From Albidovulum sediminis (GTDB taxonomy: Bacteria > Pseudomonadota > Alphaproteobacteria > Rhodobacterales > Rhodobacteraceae): a stretch of 64,000 bases of DNA. Made by a program: the position numbers and the translations under genes. Below are positions 7,991 through 16,291 of this stretch, piece after piece. Below the pieces are notes generated by a model, which was not told where the DNA came from, ran no database searches, and saw only the letters and a list, made by a program, of their open reading frames with translations. The DNA lies in contig NZ_JAOCQF010000003.1 of the NCBI RefSeq assembly GCF_025380365.1, positions 434,001 to 498,000 of the forward strand, in the 5' to 3' direction. Every line of letters starts with the position of its first letter. Within the stretch, counting starts at the first letter, position 1.

Positions 7991-9019
7991 ATGTTCGAAC
8001 GCTGCCTTGATACCCTTCTGGTCCATTGCCAGGGCGAGATCGGAAAGGTGATCGTGGGCGGCGCGCCCGACCTTCCCGGCGCCACGATCCTTGACAAGAT
8101 GAACCACCTCAACCGGACCGACGACAGCTTTCGCCGGTTCGCCGTGTTCGAGCCGCGCGCCCATGTCGCGATGACGACCAACCTGCTTTTGCCCCCGACC
8201 CGCCCGGATGCCGACGCAGGGTTCATCGTGCTGCAGTCCGACCGGGCCCATCCGATGAGCGGATCGAACGCGATCTGCGTGGTGACGGCCCTGATAGAGA
8301 CCGGACGGGTCCCGGTCACGGGCCCGCAAGCCCTGGTGCGGCTGGACACGGCCGCGGGCCTGATCGTCGCCCGCGTGGAGGTCCGGGACGGCAGGTGCCT
8401 GTCGGTCAGTTTGGACAATGTACCGGCCTTCGCGCTTGCGCTTGACGCACCCTTGCGCACCAGCCGGTTCGGCACGATCCGCGCCGACATCGCCTTCGGC
8501 GGCGTGTTCTATGCCCTGGTCGACGTCGCGCAGATCGGCCTGAAGATCGAACCCGCCGAGGCGCGCGCGCTTGCCGAGGCGGGCATGTCCATCAAGGCCG
8601 ATCTGGCCGGGCAGGTGACCGTCGCCCACCCCGAAATCGCGGATCTGACCCAGATCGCCTACGTGATGTTCCGTGATCGCGATGCGGATAGCGCCGTGCG
8701 CACATGCACCACCCTGATGCCCGGCCGGGTGGATCGTTCACCCTGCGGCACCGGGTCATCCGCCAATCTCGCCTGCCTTCTTGCCCGGGGGGAGGTGGGA
8801 ACGGGCGACGTCCGGCTGTCGCGCAGCATCATCGGCGGAACCTTTGCCGCCGAGGCGCTGGGGGAAACCACGGTCGGCCCGTACCGCGCCGTCCTGCCCC
8901 GCATCACCGGGCAGGCGTGGATCTACGGGCGCGAACAGCTGCGGATCAGCCCCGACGATCCGTTCCCGGCGGGCTTTGCCCTGTCGGACACCTGGGGCCC
9001 CTACGCCGGCGACCTTTGA
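7991..9019 (+). CDS. Proline racemase superfamily protein (4-hydroxyproline 2-epimerase or 3-hydroxyproline dehydratase type)
   Basis: A 342-residue member of the proline racemase superfamily, a two-base enzyme fold acting on proline-like amino acids. The second catalytic position is Cys252 (DRSPCGTGSSA); the first is Ser90 (HPMSGSNAICV) rather than Cys. The usual pairs are Cys/Cys for racemases and 4-hydroxyproline epimerases and Cys/Thr for trans-3-hydroxyproline dehydratases, so this is a Ser/Cys variant whose activity must be tested. The start at 7991 has GGAAAGGG upstream; a longer frame from TTG 7952 would overlap the SDR stop and adds 13 unlikely residues. Last gene of the operon, followed by a strong terminator. 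Confidence 0.85.
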   Translation: MFERCLDTLLVHCQGEIGKVIVGGAPDLPGATILDKMNHLNRTDDSFRRFAVFEPRAHVAMTTNLLLPPTRPDADAGFIVLQSDRAHPMSGSNAICVVTALIETGRVPVTGPQALVRLDTAAGLIVARVEVRDGRCLSVSLDNVPAFALALDAPLRTSRFGTIRADIAFGGVFYALVDVAQIGLKIEPAEARALAEAGMSIKADLAGQVTVAHPEIADLTQIAYVMFRDRDADSAVRTCTTLMPGRVDRSPCGTGSSANLACLLARGEVGTGDVRLSRSIIGGTFAAEALGETTVGPYRAVLPRITGQAWIYGREQLRISPDDPFPAGFALSDTWGPYAGDL

Positions 9020-9080
9020 CGGGGCAACGCGACGGGGCAGCCGATTGGGCACGGTGCCGCGGATCGTGTCCGCTAGAACC

Positions 9081-9118
9081 CAAAAGCCACGCAGCTTCTT
9101 CAAGCTGCGTGGCTTTTG
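9081..9118. terminator. Bidirectional rho-independent terminator
   Basis: A perfect 17-bp stem (9081-9097 with 9102-9118, core GCCACGCAGCTT) closes a 4-base CTTC loop, with A and T runs at the stem base on both strands. It can stop the plus-strand catabolic operon ending at 9019 and the minus-strand tRNA-Thr transcript ending at 9128. Confidence 0.9.
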
Positions 9119-9127
9119 TCTGGTGAG

Positions 9128-9203
9128 TGGTGCCGGTGAAGGGACTCGAACCCCCGACCCCATCATTACGAATGACGTGCTCTACCAGCTGAGCTACACC
9201 GGC
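9128..9203 (-). tRNA. tRNA-Thr (anticodon CGU)
   Basis: The minus strand folds as a full cloverleaf: acceptor GCCGGTG / CACCGGC, D-arm GCTC...GAGC, anticodon loop TTCGTAA (anticodon CGT, reading ACG), T-arm with TTCGAGT, discriminator A, and an encoded CCA at 9128-9130. Its 3' end faces the accessory catabolic locus. It lies 100 bp after hemY on the same strand. Confidence 0.95.
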
Positions 9204-9303
9204 ACTTTCCTGCGACGTCGCGCGTCGCGATGCGCTGGCCGGTCTGACCCCGCCGCCGCATCGTGGCCGGGCTGATAGCATCAACACCGCCCAGTGTGTA
9301 GTC

Positions 9304-10782
9304 CTATTTTGCGTCTTTTTCTGCCGCCGACTCCGCTGCGTCACCGACGATCACGTAGTCCGCCGCGGGAACCGCAAAGTCGCCGGCCGCGGGCGGAGCC
9401 TCGGCGCGCTCACCCACGATCAGCGGCAACATGTCGGCACCTCCGGCCGGGCCAAGGCTGCCCTCCTGCGCCTCGCGCCAGCTGAACGTGTCGAAGCCGC
9501 CGCAATTCGCGCAGACCGGCGCCCAGTGCGGTTCGATGTTGTGGCAGTTGTCGCAGACCCATTGGGGGCCGCGACTGGCCGTCACGGCGCGGGCGAGCCA
9601 GCCGCGCACCACCGCATCGGGTGACCCCTCCCCCCGCTCTATGGCCGCCATGATCGTCAGGGCGCGGGCCGTGGGGTGCGCCTGAGCGAGCGTTCCCATC
9701 GCGCGCCGCGCGGCCGGGAAATCCTCGGCCGCGATGCTGAGTTCGGCCCTGAGGAGCCGGCTTTCCTCGTGGTCGGGACGGGCGGCGATCAGCACCTCGA
9801 ACCGCTTCAACCGCGCCTGGGGCGTCTCGTTTGGGTCGATCGCAGCGAAGGCTGCGGCCAGGTCGGGGTGGGGTTGCGCCGACCAGGCCTTGATCAGCAG
9901 TCGCTGCGCCAGTTTGGGCTTGCCGCCGGTGATGTAAGCCTGCGCCGCCATCGCCGCGGCGGGAATGAGATCGGGTGAGGCCTTGTTCGCGGCGATCGCC
10001 GCCTCGCGCGCCTCGATCGAGGCGTTCTCATCGAAGACCTCCCGCGCCTCCTGGAGGGCGAGGACCGCGTCCCTGCGGCTGTGGACGTCGCGCGGCAGAA
10101 GCCCCTGCTTCAGCTTCGCGCCCAGCACCTTGCGCGCACCTCGCCAATCCCCCGTCCCGGTCTGAAGCCTGAGGAGCGTGTCCTGCACGCCCGCGTGGCG
10201 GGGGTTGAGGGAAAAGGCCTTCTCGGCCAGCTTCAGCGCAGTGGCGGTGTCCCCTTCCGACAGCTTCTGCATCAAGAGACCGCGCACCCCCACGAACCGG
10301 GTCCGGTCATCCGCGAGCAGCCGCTTGTAGACTTCGGTGGCGCGGCGGGTGTCGCCGGCCAGTTCGGCGGCCTGAGCCATCAGCAGGTTGGTCAGTTCGG
10401 GCCGCTCCAGAAACCGCTCGGCGCGGACGGCCTTGGCCATCGCCACGCGCCCGTCGCCGGAGGCTATCGCCATCATCCCCTCGGCCAGGGCCTCGAACCC
10501 CTTCCGTTCCCGGTTGCGGTTGAAGTAGCGGCTGATCGCGGTTTCGTCCCCGTTCAGGAACCGCAGGGTCGCGACAACCAGCCCCAGCGCCCGAAGGCCG
10601 ATCCAGACCACCAGGACCGCCAGTACACCCGCAATCGCCGCCTGAAGCGGGCCCAGCGTGAATTCGGTGCTGCCGATGACAAGGCGCAGCCCCGGCCCCT
10701 GATCGGCCAGATGCCCCGCAAGCAGCGTCAGCGCCGCGACCACGGCGACGAAGGCCACTATCTTGATGAAGGACCAGATCAT
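9304..10782 (-). CDS. hemY: HemY-like inner-membrane TPR protein with C-terminal zinc ribbon
   Basis: A 492-residue protein with two N-terminal transmembrane segments (about 3-25 and 40-62), the HemY_N region including FLNGDETAISRYFNRNRERKG reduced to its core NGDETAISRYFNR, then TPR-like helices, and a zinc ribbon near the C-terminus (CDNC...CANC with the Trp residues usual in alphaproteobacterial HemY). This HemY is the E. coli-type inner-membrane protein linked genetically to heme synthesis, not the Bacillus oxidase. Start 10782 is chosen over 10812 because of an AAAGGCG site and the conserved IWSFIK start. It follows the mitofilin gene by 10 bp, third gene in hemD-mitofilin-hemY. Confidence 0.88.
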   Translation of the reverse strand: MIWSFIKIVAFVAVVAALTLLAGHLADQGPGLRLVIGSTEFTLGPLQAAIAGVLAVLVVWIGLRALGLVVATLRFLNGDETAISRYFNRNRERKGFEALAEGMMAIASGDGRVAMAKAVRAERFLERPELTNLLMAQAAELAGDTRRATEVYKRLLADDRTRFVGVRGLLMQKLSEGDTATALKLAEKAFSLNPRHAGVQDTLLRLQTGTGDWRGARKVLGAKLKQGLLPRDVHSRRDAVLALQEAREVFDENASIEAREAAIAANKASPDLIPAAAMAAQAYITGGKPKLAQRLLIKAWSAQPHPDLAAAFAAIDPNETPQARLKRFEVLIAARPDHEESRLLRAELSIAAEDFPAARRAMGTLAQAHPTARALTIMAAIERGEGSPDAVVRGWLARAVTASRGPQWVCDNCHNIEPHWAPVCANCGGFDTFSWREAQEGSLGPAGGADMLPLIVGERAEAPPAAGDFAVPAADYVIVGDAAESAAEKDAK

Positions 10783-10792
10783 CGGACGCCTT

Positions 10793-12019
10793 TCATTCCA
10801 CCGCCGCCACAAGGGCCGAAAGCGCGTTCAGCGCGGCCACCCGACGCTCTGCCAGCCCGATCCACTCTGCCATGACCGCCCGGCCGCCTTCCGGAAGCGC
10901 ACCAATCTCGGCGATGGCCGCGGGGATGTCCCCTGCCGTCAGCGCCGCCCCGGCGCGCGACAGGACGGCATCGGGATCGTCGCCCGCGCGCGGCGTCAGC
11001 GACCGTGCCCCGGTCTGGCTGCGCAGGAATGCCGATATGCGATCCGCCCAGCTCTCGCCCGCCGCTTCGCGCAGGGACACTGTCAGGGCCTCGCGTGCGG
11101 CGGCTTCGAAGCGGGCCTGGAGAAGCTGCGCGGTCGGAATGCCCTTGGCCTGATCGGCAAGTTCGGCAGGCGCCGTGACCCCCGCAGCGGCAAGGTTCGC
11201 GAGTGCACCGTCGATGGCGCCACCGCTTTCAACCGCGGCGCGCAGATGGCTGAGCGCGGCACGCGCCAGGGCGCGCTGGCCCTCGGCCTCGGCCTCGGCG
11301 CGGATGCGTGCGGCATCCTCCTCGGCGGCGCGCAACCTCTCCTCGGCGGCGGCGGACAGGCTGGTCAGGCGCTCCTCCAGCGTGGTGCTTTCGCCGCGCT
11401 GCCGTTCGATCTCGGCCTTGAGCGCGGCAATCTCCCGCTCGAATGACTGAAGTGCGGCCGGGGAAACGCCGTCGCCCGAAACCGGCAGGCGTTCGACCGC
11501 GGTCACCCGCTCTTCCAGCGCCGTCAACCTGTCCCCGATGCCGGCAAGTCCGTCGGCCGCCGCCTGCCGCGCGGCCTGCGCCGATGCCTCTGCGGCCGAA
11601 ACCCGTTCGGAAAGCGCGGCCAGTTCGGCCGGGTCCGCACCCGGAACAAAGGTGGCCACGCGCCCCTCGAGTGCTGTCAGGTCGGCATCCTGCGTGCCGA
11701 TCTCGGCCTTCAGCGCCGCGATGGATTCCTTCAACTCGGTCGTCGGCGCGGCGCTGGGCAGGGCGTAGTAGGCCGCGCCGAATCCCGCGCCCGCCGCGAT
11801 GATGCCGCCCAGGATCGGGCCGACCCAGCCGCCGGCCGACCCTTTCCGGCGGGGCGGGGATGGCTGTTCGTCCGGAACGCGGGGCTCGTCATCCGCATCC
11901 GCGGCTGCCGAAACCGCCTCGGGGGCCGTTACAGATGCCTCCGGCTCATGGGCCTCAGGTTCGCCGGCAGGAACGGTGTCCGCGGGTTCCTCGCCCTCTG
12001 TGTGCTTGCTTTTGGCCAA
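10793..12019 (-). CDS. Mitofilin (Mic60/HemX-like) inner-membrane protein
   Basis: A 408-residue protein of the bacterial mitofilin family (COG4223). It has an acidic, Pro/Ala/Glu-rich cytoplasmic N-terminus (1-60), one transmembrane segment (about 65-88, GWVGPILGGIIAAGAGFGAA), a long periplasmic coiled coil (about 95-270, rich in ALKAEI and EERL heptads) and a C-terminal helical mitofilin signature ending SALVAAVE. Alphaproteobacterial Mic60 can bend membranes and organises intracytoplasmic membranes in related species. Encoded between hemD and hemY, the conserved alphaproteobacterial order. Confidence 0.9.
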   Translation of the reverse strand: MAKSKHTEGEEPADTVPAGEPEAHEPEASVTAPEAVSAAADADDEPRVPDEQPSPPRRKGSAGGWVGPILGGIIAAGAGFGAAYYALPSAAPTTELKESIAALKAEIGTQDADLTALEGRVATFVPGADPAELAALSERVSAAEASAQAARQAAADGLAGIGDRLTALEERVTAVERLPVSGDGVSPAALQSFEREIAALKAEIERQRGESTTLEERLTSLSAAAEERLRAAEEDAARIRAEAEAEGQRALARAALSHLRAAVESGGAIDGALANLAAAGVTAPAELADQAKGIPTAQLLQARFEAAAREALTVSLREAAGESWADRISAFLRSQTGARSLTPRAGDDPDAVLSRAGAALTAGDIPAAIAEIGALPEGGRAVMAEWIGLAERRVAALNALSALVAAVE

Positions 12020-12088
12020 TCGCGCCTCCCGATCGTCAGTCCCGCACCGGGGCCGCCATCTGCAATCTAGACCCCGAACGGGCGCGCC

Positions 12089-12805
12089 TCAAGCCGAACT
12101 GCCTGCGGCAATCAGCGCAGCCAGCGCGTCGAGCATCGCACCCGCGTCCGGATGCCGGGCGATGCGCATGGCGGCGGGTGCCAGCGGTCCCGCAGCTTCG
12201 GCGACGCGCGCGCTCATCGCCGCCACCAGCAGGGGGGCCCTTGCACCGGCCATCTCGGCGACGGCCCGGTGTGCCGATGCGGGGGAGAATAGCGGCAGGA
12301 GGAGCGGTTCCGGCCCTTCCAGCGCGTGCCGAAGTGGCGCATCCGCGGGGCGGGTGACCTGTTCGTAGACGATGGCTGAAACAGTCTCTATTCCAGCCGA
12401 TATGAACGATTTTTCCAGATCGAAGGCAACCTCCGCGCCGCGCGGATAGGCGATGCGGCGCGGGTGGACTTCGCCCGCGATCCAGCCGGCGAGTGCTGCC
12501 GCGTCCCCGGGCCCGGTGCGCGCGTCGAAACCGGCGGCCCGTGCAATCTCTGCCGTCCGCGACCCGACACAGAGCGCGGGCAGGTCCCGGCGCGGGCAGA
12601 GGCGCGCGAAGCCCGTGACGGCATTGCCTGAGGTGAAGACGACGGCATCGCACCCCTCAAGCGGGATGGCTGCGTCCCTCGAGAAAATCTCGGTCAGCGG
12701 CGACAGGATCACCGGCCAATCCGCGCCGAACCGCGCGCGAAACTCATCCGCGAACTGCCGAGACTGCGGTTCGGGCCGGATCAGGATCAGCGTCGGTCGG
12801 AAAAT
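12089..12805 (-). CDS. hemD: Uroporphyrinogen-III synthase, with probable ATT start codon
   Basis: A ~238-residue HemD: cyclises hydroxymethylbilane to uroporphyrinogen III in heme, siroheme and cobalamin synthesis. Family features are the N-terminal TLILIRPEPQSRQFA, VVFTSGNAV, and the middle YEQVTRP and LLPLFSPASAH segments. HemD sequences vary, so recognition rests on these plus the operon. No ATG or GTG lies in frame near the expected N-terminus. A perfect AAGGAGGT site is followed after 5 bases by ATT (12803-12805) coding IFRPTLIL at the expected position, so ATT is the likeliest initiator; the alternative is TTG at 12880 without a ribosome-binding site. Divergent from tsaD. Confidence 0.8.
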   Translation of the reverse strand: MFRPTLILIRPEPQSRQFADEFRARFGADWPVILSPLTEIFSRDAAIPLEGCDAVVFTSGNAVTGFARLCPRRDLPALCVGSRTAEIARAAGFDARTGPGDAAALAGWIAGEVHPRRIAYPRGAEVAFDLEKSFISAGIETVSAIVYEQVTRPADAPLRHALEGPEPLLLPLFSPASAHRAVAEMAGARAPLLVAAMSARVAEAAGPLAPAAMRIARHPDAGAMLDALAALIAAGSSA

Positions 12806-12891
12806 CGCGCACCTCCTTCCGGCCCGCCGGGATTGTGTGACGTCCCTTCGGGTGTTACCTGCCGGAACGGGGCCGCGCAACCAGCAGGATC

Positions 12892-13986
12892 ATGGGCGAA
12901 GGGATTACCATACTCGGGCTCGAAAGCAGTTGCGACGACACAGCCGCCGCTGTCGTCCGCCTGGCTGGAGAGAGCCGCGCGATCCTTTCGTCGGTGGTCG
13001 AGGGGCAGGCCGCTCTGCACGCCGCCTTTGGCGGTGTCGTGCCGGAAATCGCCGCCCGCGCCCATGCAGAGCGAATCGATGTCTGCGTCGAGCGCGCGCT
13101 GGAGGGGGCGGGAACGCGCCTGTCGGAGATTGACGCCATCGCCGTCACCGCCGGGCCGGGCCTGATCGGCGGCGTCCTGGCCGGGGTGATGTGCGCCAAG
13201 GGCATCGCGGCCGCCACCGGCCTGCCGATCATCGGCATCAATCACCTTGCCGGCCACGCGCTGACCCCGCGGCTGACCGACGGGCTGGCATTCCCCTACC
13301 TGATGCTCCTCGTTTCGGGCGGGCATTGCCAGTTCATCCTCGTCGAGGGGCCAGAGGATTTCACCCGCCTTGGCGGCACCATCGACGATGCGCCGGGCGA
13401 GGCCTTCGACAAGACGGCAAAGCTTCTGGGCCTGCCCCAGCCCGGCGGCCCCTCGGTCGAGGCCGAGGCGTCGCGGGGCGATGCCGCGCGCTTTGCCTTT
13501 CCGCGCCCGCTGCTGGACCGGCCGGGGTGCGATCTGTCCTTCTCGGGCCTCAAGACCGCGCTTCTGCGCGCGCGCGACGGGGTGGTGGCACAGAGGGAGG
13601 GGCTGACAGCCCGGGATCGCGCGGACCTTTGCGCCGGCTTCCAGGCCGCGGTGGTCGAGGTGCTGGCGGTCAAATCTGCCCGTGCGCTGGATGCCTGCCT
13701 TGACCGTTCGCCCGGCATGTCGGCCTTCGCCGTTGCGGGCGGGGTCGCTGCGAACCAGGCGGTTCGCGTCGCGCTCGAACGGGTCGCGGCGGAACGCGGC
13801 GTGCGGTTCCTGGCGCCGCCGCTTGCGCTGTGCACCGACAACGCCGCGATGATCGCCTGGGCGGGGATCGAGCGGTTCCGACTGGGCCATCGCGACGGGC
13901 TGGACCTGTCCGCAAGGCCGCGCTGGCCACTTGACCAGCACAGCGCGCCGATGCTTGGCGCCGGCAAGAAGGGGGCCAAGGCATGA
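12892..13986 (+). CDS. tsaD: tRNA N6-adenosine threonylcarbamoyltransferase TsaD
   Basis: A 364-residue TsaD (Gcp/Kae1 family) that transfers the threonylcarbamoyl group to A37 of ANN-decoding tRNAs, together with TsaB and TsaE in the cytoplasm. It shows [15 protein letters not shown] at the N-terminus, the metal-binding H118-LAG-H122 motif, the nucleotide loop LLVSGGHCQ, and the C-terminal [12 protein letters not shown]. Length is normal. Its stop overlaps the gpsA start by ATGA. The partner tsaE is at 23718 in this window, in a separate operon. Confidence 0.97.
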   Translation: MGEGITILGLESSCDDTAAAVVRLAGESRAILSSVVEGQAALHAAFGGVVPEIAARAHAERIDVCVERALEGAGTRLSEIDAIAVTAGPGLIGGVLAGVMCAKGIAAATGLPIIGINHLAGHALTPRLTDGLAFPYLMLLVSGGHCQFILVEGPEDFTRLGGTIDDAPGEAFDKTAKLLGLPQPGGPSVEAEASRGDAARFAFPRPLLDRPGCDLSFSGLKTALLRARDGVVAQREGLTARDRADLCAGFQAAVVEVLAVKSARALDACLDRSPGMSAFAVAGGVAANQAVRVALERVAAERGVRFLAPPLALCTDNAAMIAWAGIERFRLGHRDGLDLSARPRWPLDQHSAPMLGAGKKGAKA

Positions 13987-14948
13987 CCGTGGCGGTTCTG
14001 GGAGCGGGCGCATTCGGCACGGCGCTGGCCATTGCCCTTGCCCGCAACGGGGCCGAGGTCGGGATCTGGGCCCGCGACCCCGCGCACGCGGCCGCAATGC
14101 AGGCGACGGGGCGCAACGACCGGCGGCTGCCGGGGGTGGAACTGCCCGAAACCGTCACTGTTTCGGCCGATCTGGCCAGTTTCGTGGCGGCGCGGACCCT
14201 GCTTCTGGCGCTGCCGATGCAACAGCTTGACAGCTTCGTCCGCAGCCATGCGGCGACCCTGGCCGGCCGGTCCCTGGTGGCCTGCTGCAAGGGGATCGAC
14301 CTGGCCACCGGCCGCGGGCCGACCGCCATCATCGCCTCTGCCTGTCCTTCGGCGACGGCGGCGATCCTGACCGGGCCCAGCTTTGCCGCCGACATCGCGC
14401 GCGGCCTGCCCACCGCGCTGACCCTTGCCTGCGCCTTGGAACGGGCCGGTGCAGCGCTTCAGTCCGAACTCTCCACCCCGGTCCTGCGCCTTTACCGGAC
14501 CGAGGACACCGCCGGCGCCGAACTGGGCGGGGCGCTCAAGAACGTGATCGCGATCGCCGCGGGTGTCGTGATCGGCGCGGGCCTCGGTGACAGCGCGCGG
14601 GCCGCCCTGATGACGCGGGGCTTCGCCGAGATGAGCCGGATGGCCATTGCCCTGGGGGCGCGGGCCGAAACGCTGGCGGGGCTGTCCGGCTTCGGCGATC
14701 TGGTGCTGACCTGCACCTCGGCGCAATCGCGCAACTTCCGCTATGGCCATGCCCTCGGCGCAGGCGAAGGCTTCGATGCCTCCGTCACCGTGGAAGGTGC
14801 GGCCACCGCCGAGGCGGCAAGCGCGCTGGCGTCGCGGTCCGGCATCGACGTTCCCGTCACCGACATGGTCGCCGCCCTTGTCCGCGGCCGTGTTTCCGTT
14901 CCGCAGGCCGTCGAGGCGCTGCTTTCCCGTCCCCTCAAGAAGGAATGA
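13983..14948 (+). CDS. gpsA: Glycerol-3-phosphate dehydrogenase [NAD(P)+]
   Basis: A 321-residue GpsA, reducing dihydroxyacetone phosphate to sn-glycerol 3-phosphate for phospholipid synthesis. The Rossmann motif [14 protein letters not shown] opens the protein; [15 protein letters not shown] and the active-site lysine region [14 protein letters not shown] follow, then the substrate-binding [11 protein letters not shown]. Coupled to tsaD (ATGA overlap) and to the YciI gene (ATGA overlap). Confidence 0.97.
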   Translation: MTVAVLGAGAFGTALAIALARNGAEVGIWARDPAHAAAMQATGRNDRRLPGVELPETVTVSADLASFVAARTLLLALPMQQLDSFVRSHAATLAGRSLVACCKGIDLATGRGPTAIIASACPSATAAILTGPSFAADIARGLPTALTLACALERAGAALQSELSTPVLRLYRTEDTAGAELGGALKNVIAIAAGVVIGAGLGDSARAALMTRGFAEMSRMAIALGARAETLAGLSGFGDLVLTCTSAQSRNFRYGHALGAGEGFDASVTVEGAATAEAASALASRSGIDVPVTDMVAALVRGRVSVPQAVEALLSRPLKKE

Positions 14949-15220
14949 CCATGAACTTCGCCGTTCTTTGCCGCGACAAGCCCGGCCACCTGCAGACGCG
15001 TCTCGACAATCGAGCCGCGCATCTGGCCTATATCGAGGCGACCGGAATCGTCGCCCTTGCGGGCCCGCTGATCGAGAACGGCCAGATGTCCGGTTCCCTC
15101 ATCATCCTTGACTGCGCCGACCGCGCCGCCGCCGATGCCTGGGTGGCGGGCGATCCCTATGGCAAGGCCGGGCTGTTCGAGGCTGTCACGGTCACCGAAT
15201 GGAAGCGTGTGGTGGGCTGA
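14945..15220 (+). CDS. YciI-like protein
   Basis: A 91-residue protein of the YciI family (ferredoxin-like alpha/beta fold, often dimeric). Visible features are the opening [10 protein letters not shown], the conserved H-x-x-Y-I segment (AHLAYIE), AGPLI and the [13 protein letters not shown] motif with the conserved Asp-Pro-Tyr. The family is linked to small-molecule hydrolysis, but the substrate here is unknown. ATG 14951 has a better-spaced AGAAGGA site than ATG 14945, so the true protein may be two residues shorter. It overlaps gpsA at its start and the EVE gene at its end. Confidence 0.85.
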   Translation: MTMNFAVLCRDKPGHLQTRLDNRAAHLAYIEATGIVALAGPLIENGQMSGSLIILDCADRAAADAWVAGDPYGKAGLFEAVTVTEWKRVVG

Positions 15221-15633
15221 TGGCGTACTGGCTTTTCAAGTCCGAGCCCGACGCCTGGAGCTGGGACCAGCAGGTTGCGAAGGGCGCGGCCGGAGAGGAA
15301 TGGACCGGCGTCCGCAACTATCAAGCCCGCAACAACATGCGCGCGATGAAGACGGGCGATCTGGGATTCTTCTACCACTCCAACATCGGGAAGGAGATCG
15401 TCGGCATCGTCGAGGTTTCGGCCGAATGCCACCCTGATTCCTCGACCGACGATCCGCGCTGGGAATGCGTCGACATTCGCGCCGTCAGAGCCTTGCCCCG
15501 CCCCATCACCCTTGATGAGGCGAAGGCGGACCCAAGGCTCGCGGATATGGCGCTGGTCAAGAACACGCGCCTGTCGGTGCAGCCCGTCACCGAAGCCGAA
15601 TGGAAGATCGTCTGCGAACTTGCGGGCCTGTAG
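15220..15633 (+). CDS. EVE domain-containing protein
   Basis: A 137-residue EVE-domain (PUA-like fold, thymocyte nuclear protein 1-related) protein. The N-terminus YWLFKSEPDAWSWDQ is the hallmark, followed by WTGVRNYQARNNMRAMKTGD and FFYHSN, which form the pocket that in relatives reads modified bases. TGATG joins its start to the YciI stop, so it is the fourth gene of the tsaD operon. Its cellular role in bacteria is not established; modified nucleic acid binding is the family-based expectation. Confidence 0.9.
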   Translation: MAYWLFKSEPDAWSWDQQVAKGAAGEEWTGVRNYQARNNMRAMKTGDLGFFYHSNIGKEIVGIVEVSAECHPDSSTDDPRWECVDIRAVRALPRPITLDEAKADPRLADMALVKNTRLSVQPVTEAEWKIVCELAGL

Positions 15634-15688
15634 ACCGGAGCGCCGGCTGACGGCATGATGGCGCCACGAAACAGCGCGAGGTTCCATC

Positions 15689-16081
15689 ATGTCTCTTCTC
15701 AGCGTGCTTGTCGCTGCCGCGGCGGGCTATGCCTTGGGCGCGGTCTGGTACATGTCCCTGTCAGCCCGCTGGATTGCCGCTGCGGGCGTCGCCTGCGATG
15801 CCAACGGCAAGCCGGTCAACAAGAGCGTCACGCCCTTCATCCTGTCCGCGGTGGCCATGCTTCTGGTCGCCGGCATGATGCGCCACATCTTCGGCATGGC
15901 GGGGATCGACGGCCTGGGGGCCGGACTGGTGGCCGGCCTGGGTCTTGGTGCCTTCATCGCCGCACCCTGGATCATGATCAACTATGCGTATGCGGACCGC
16001 CCGCGGGCGCTGACCTTCATCGACGGCGGCTATGCCGTCCTTGGCTGCGCCCTCATCGGCGCGGTGCTTGGATTGTTCTAG
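15689..16081 (+). CDS. DUF1761 small integral membrane protein
   Basis: A 130-residue protein with four hydrophobic helices (about 3-23, 49-67, 78-98, 111-129) and the DUF1761 signatures GAVWY near the N-terminus and NYAYADRP in the third loop. No function is known for the family. It stands alone after the tsaD operon, with a hairpin directly after its stop. Confidence 0.85.
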   Translation: MSLLSVLVAAAAGYALGAVWYMSLSARWIAAAGVACDANGKPVNKSVTPFILSAVAMLLVAGMMRHIFGMAGIDGLGAGLVAGLGLGAFIAAPWIMINYAYADRPRALTFIDGGYAVLGCALIGAVLGLF

Positions 16082-16089
16082 AAATCGAC

Positions 16090-16118
16090 GGGGTCCCGGG
16101 CGCACGGTCCGGGACCCC
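16090..16118 (+). terminator. Hairpin after the DUF1761 gene
   Basis: A GC-rich 10-bp stem GGGGTCCCGG / CCGGGACCCC (16090-16099 with 16109-16118) with a 9-base loop starts 8 bp after the stop. Only two T residues follow, so it is a weak intrinsic terminator or a Rho-assisted end. Confidence 0.6.
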
Positions 16119-16291
16119 TTGCCACCCCGGCGCACCCCTGCACCATCCGTGACATGTTCGGTCTCGACCGTACTGGCCTGTTGATGCCGAACATAGCTTG
16201 CAGCCACGTCCCAGGCAAGCGCTGTTTCCTTACAAAATCAAATGAAATCAATGAATTGTCTTAACACAGCATTAACCCTGTTCCTGCCGTT
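16119..16291. other. Gene-free gap between convergent genes with inverted repeat and CtrA-like box
   Basis: No convincing gene is seen. An 8-bp inverted repeat ATGTTCGG (16154-16161) / CCGAACAT (16187-16194) is followed by an AT-rich stretch (about 16217-16275) that ends in TTAA-N7-TTAAC at 16261-16276, a full match to the CtrA consensus. Both flanking genes end here, so a CtrA-dependent promoter would have to drive an unannotated small transcript. Confidence 0.4.

Noticed and set aside
16154-16264. A 36-codon plus-strand frame in the gap after DUF1761
   Set aside because: No ribosome-binding site and no recognisable protein; the inverted repeat and CtrA-like box are the better explanation for the gap.
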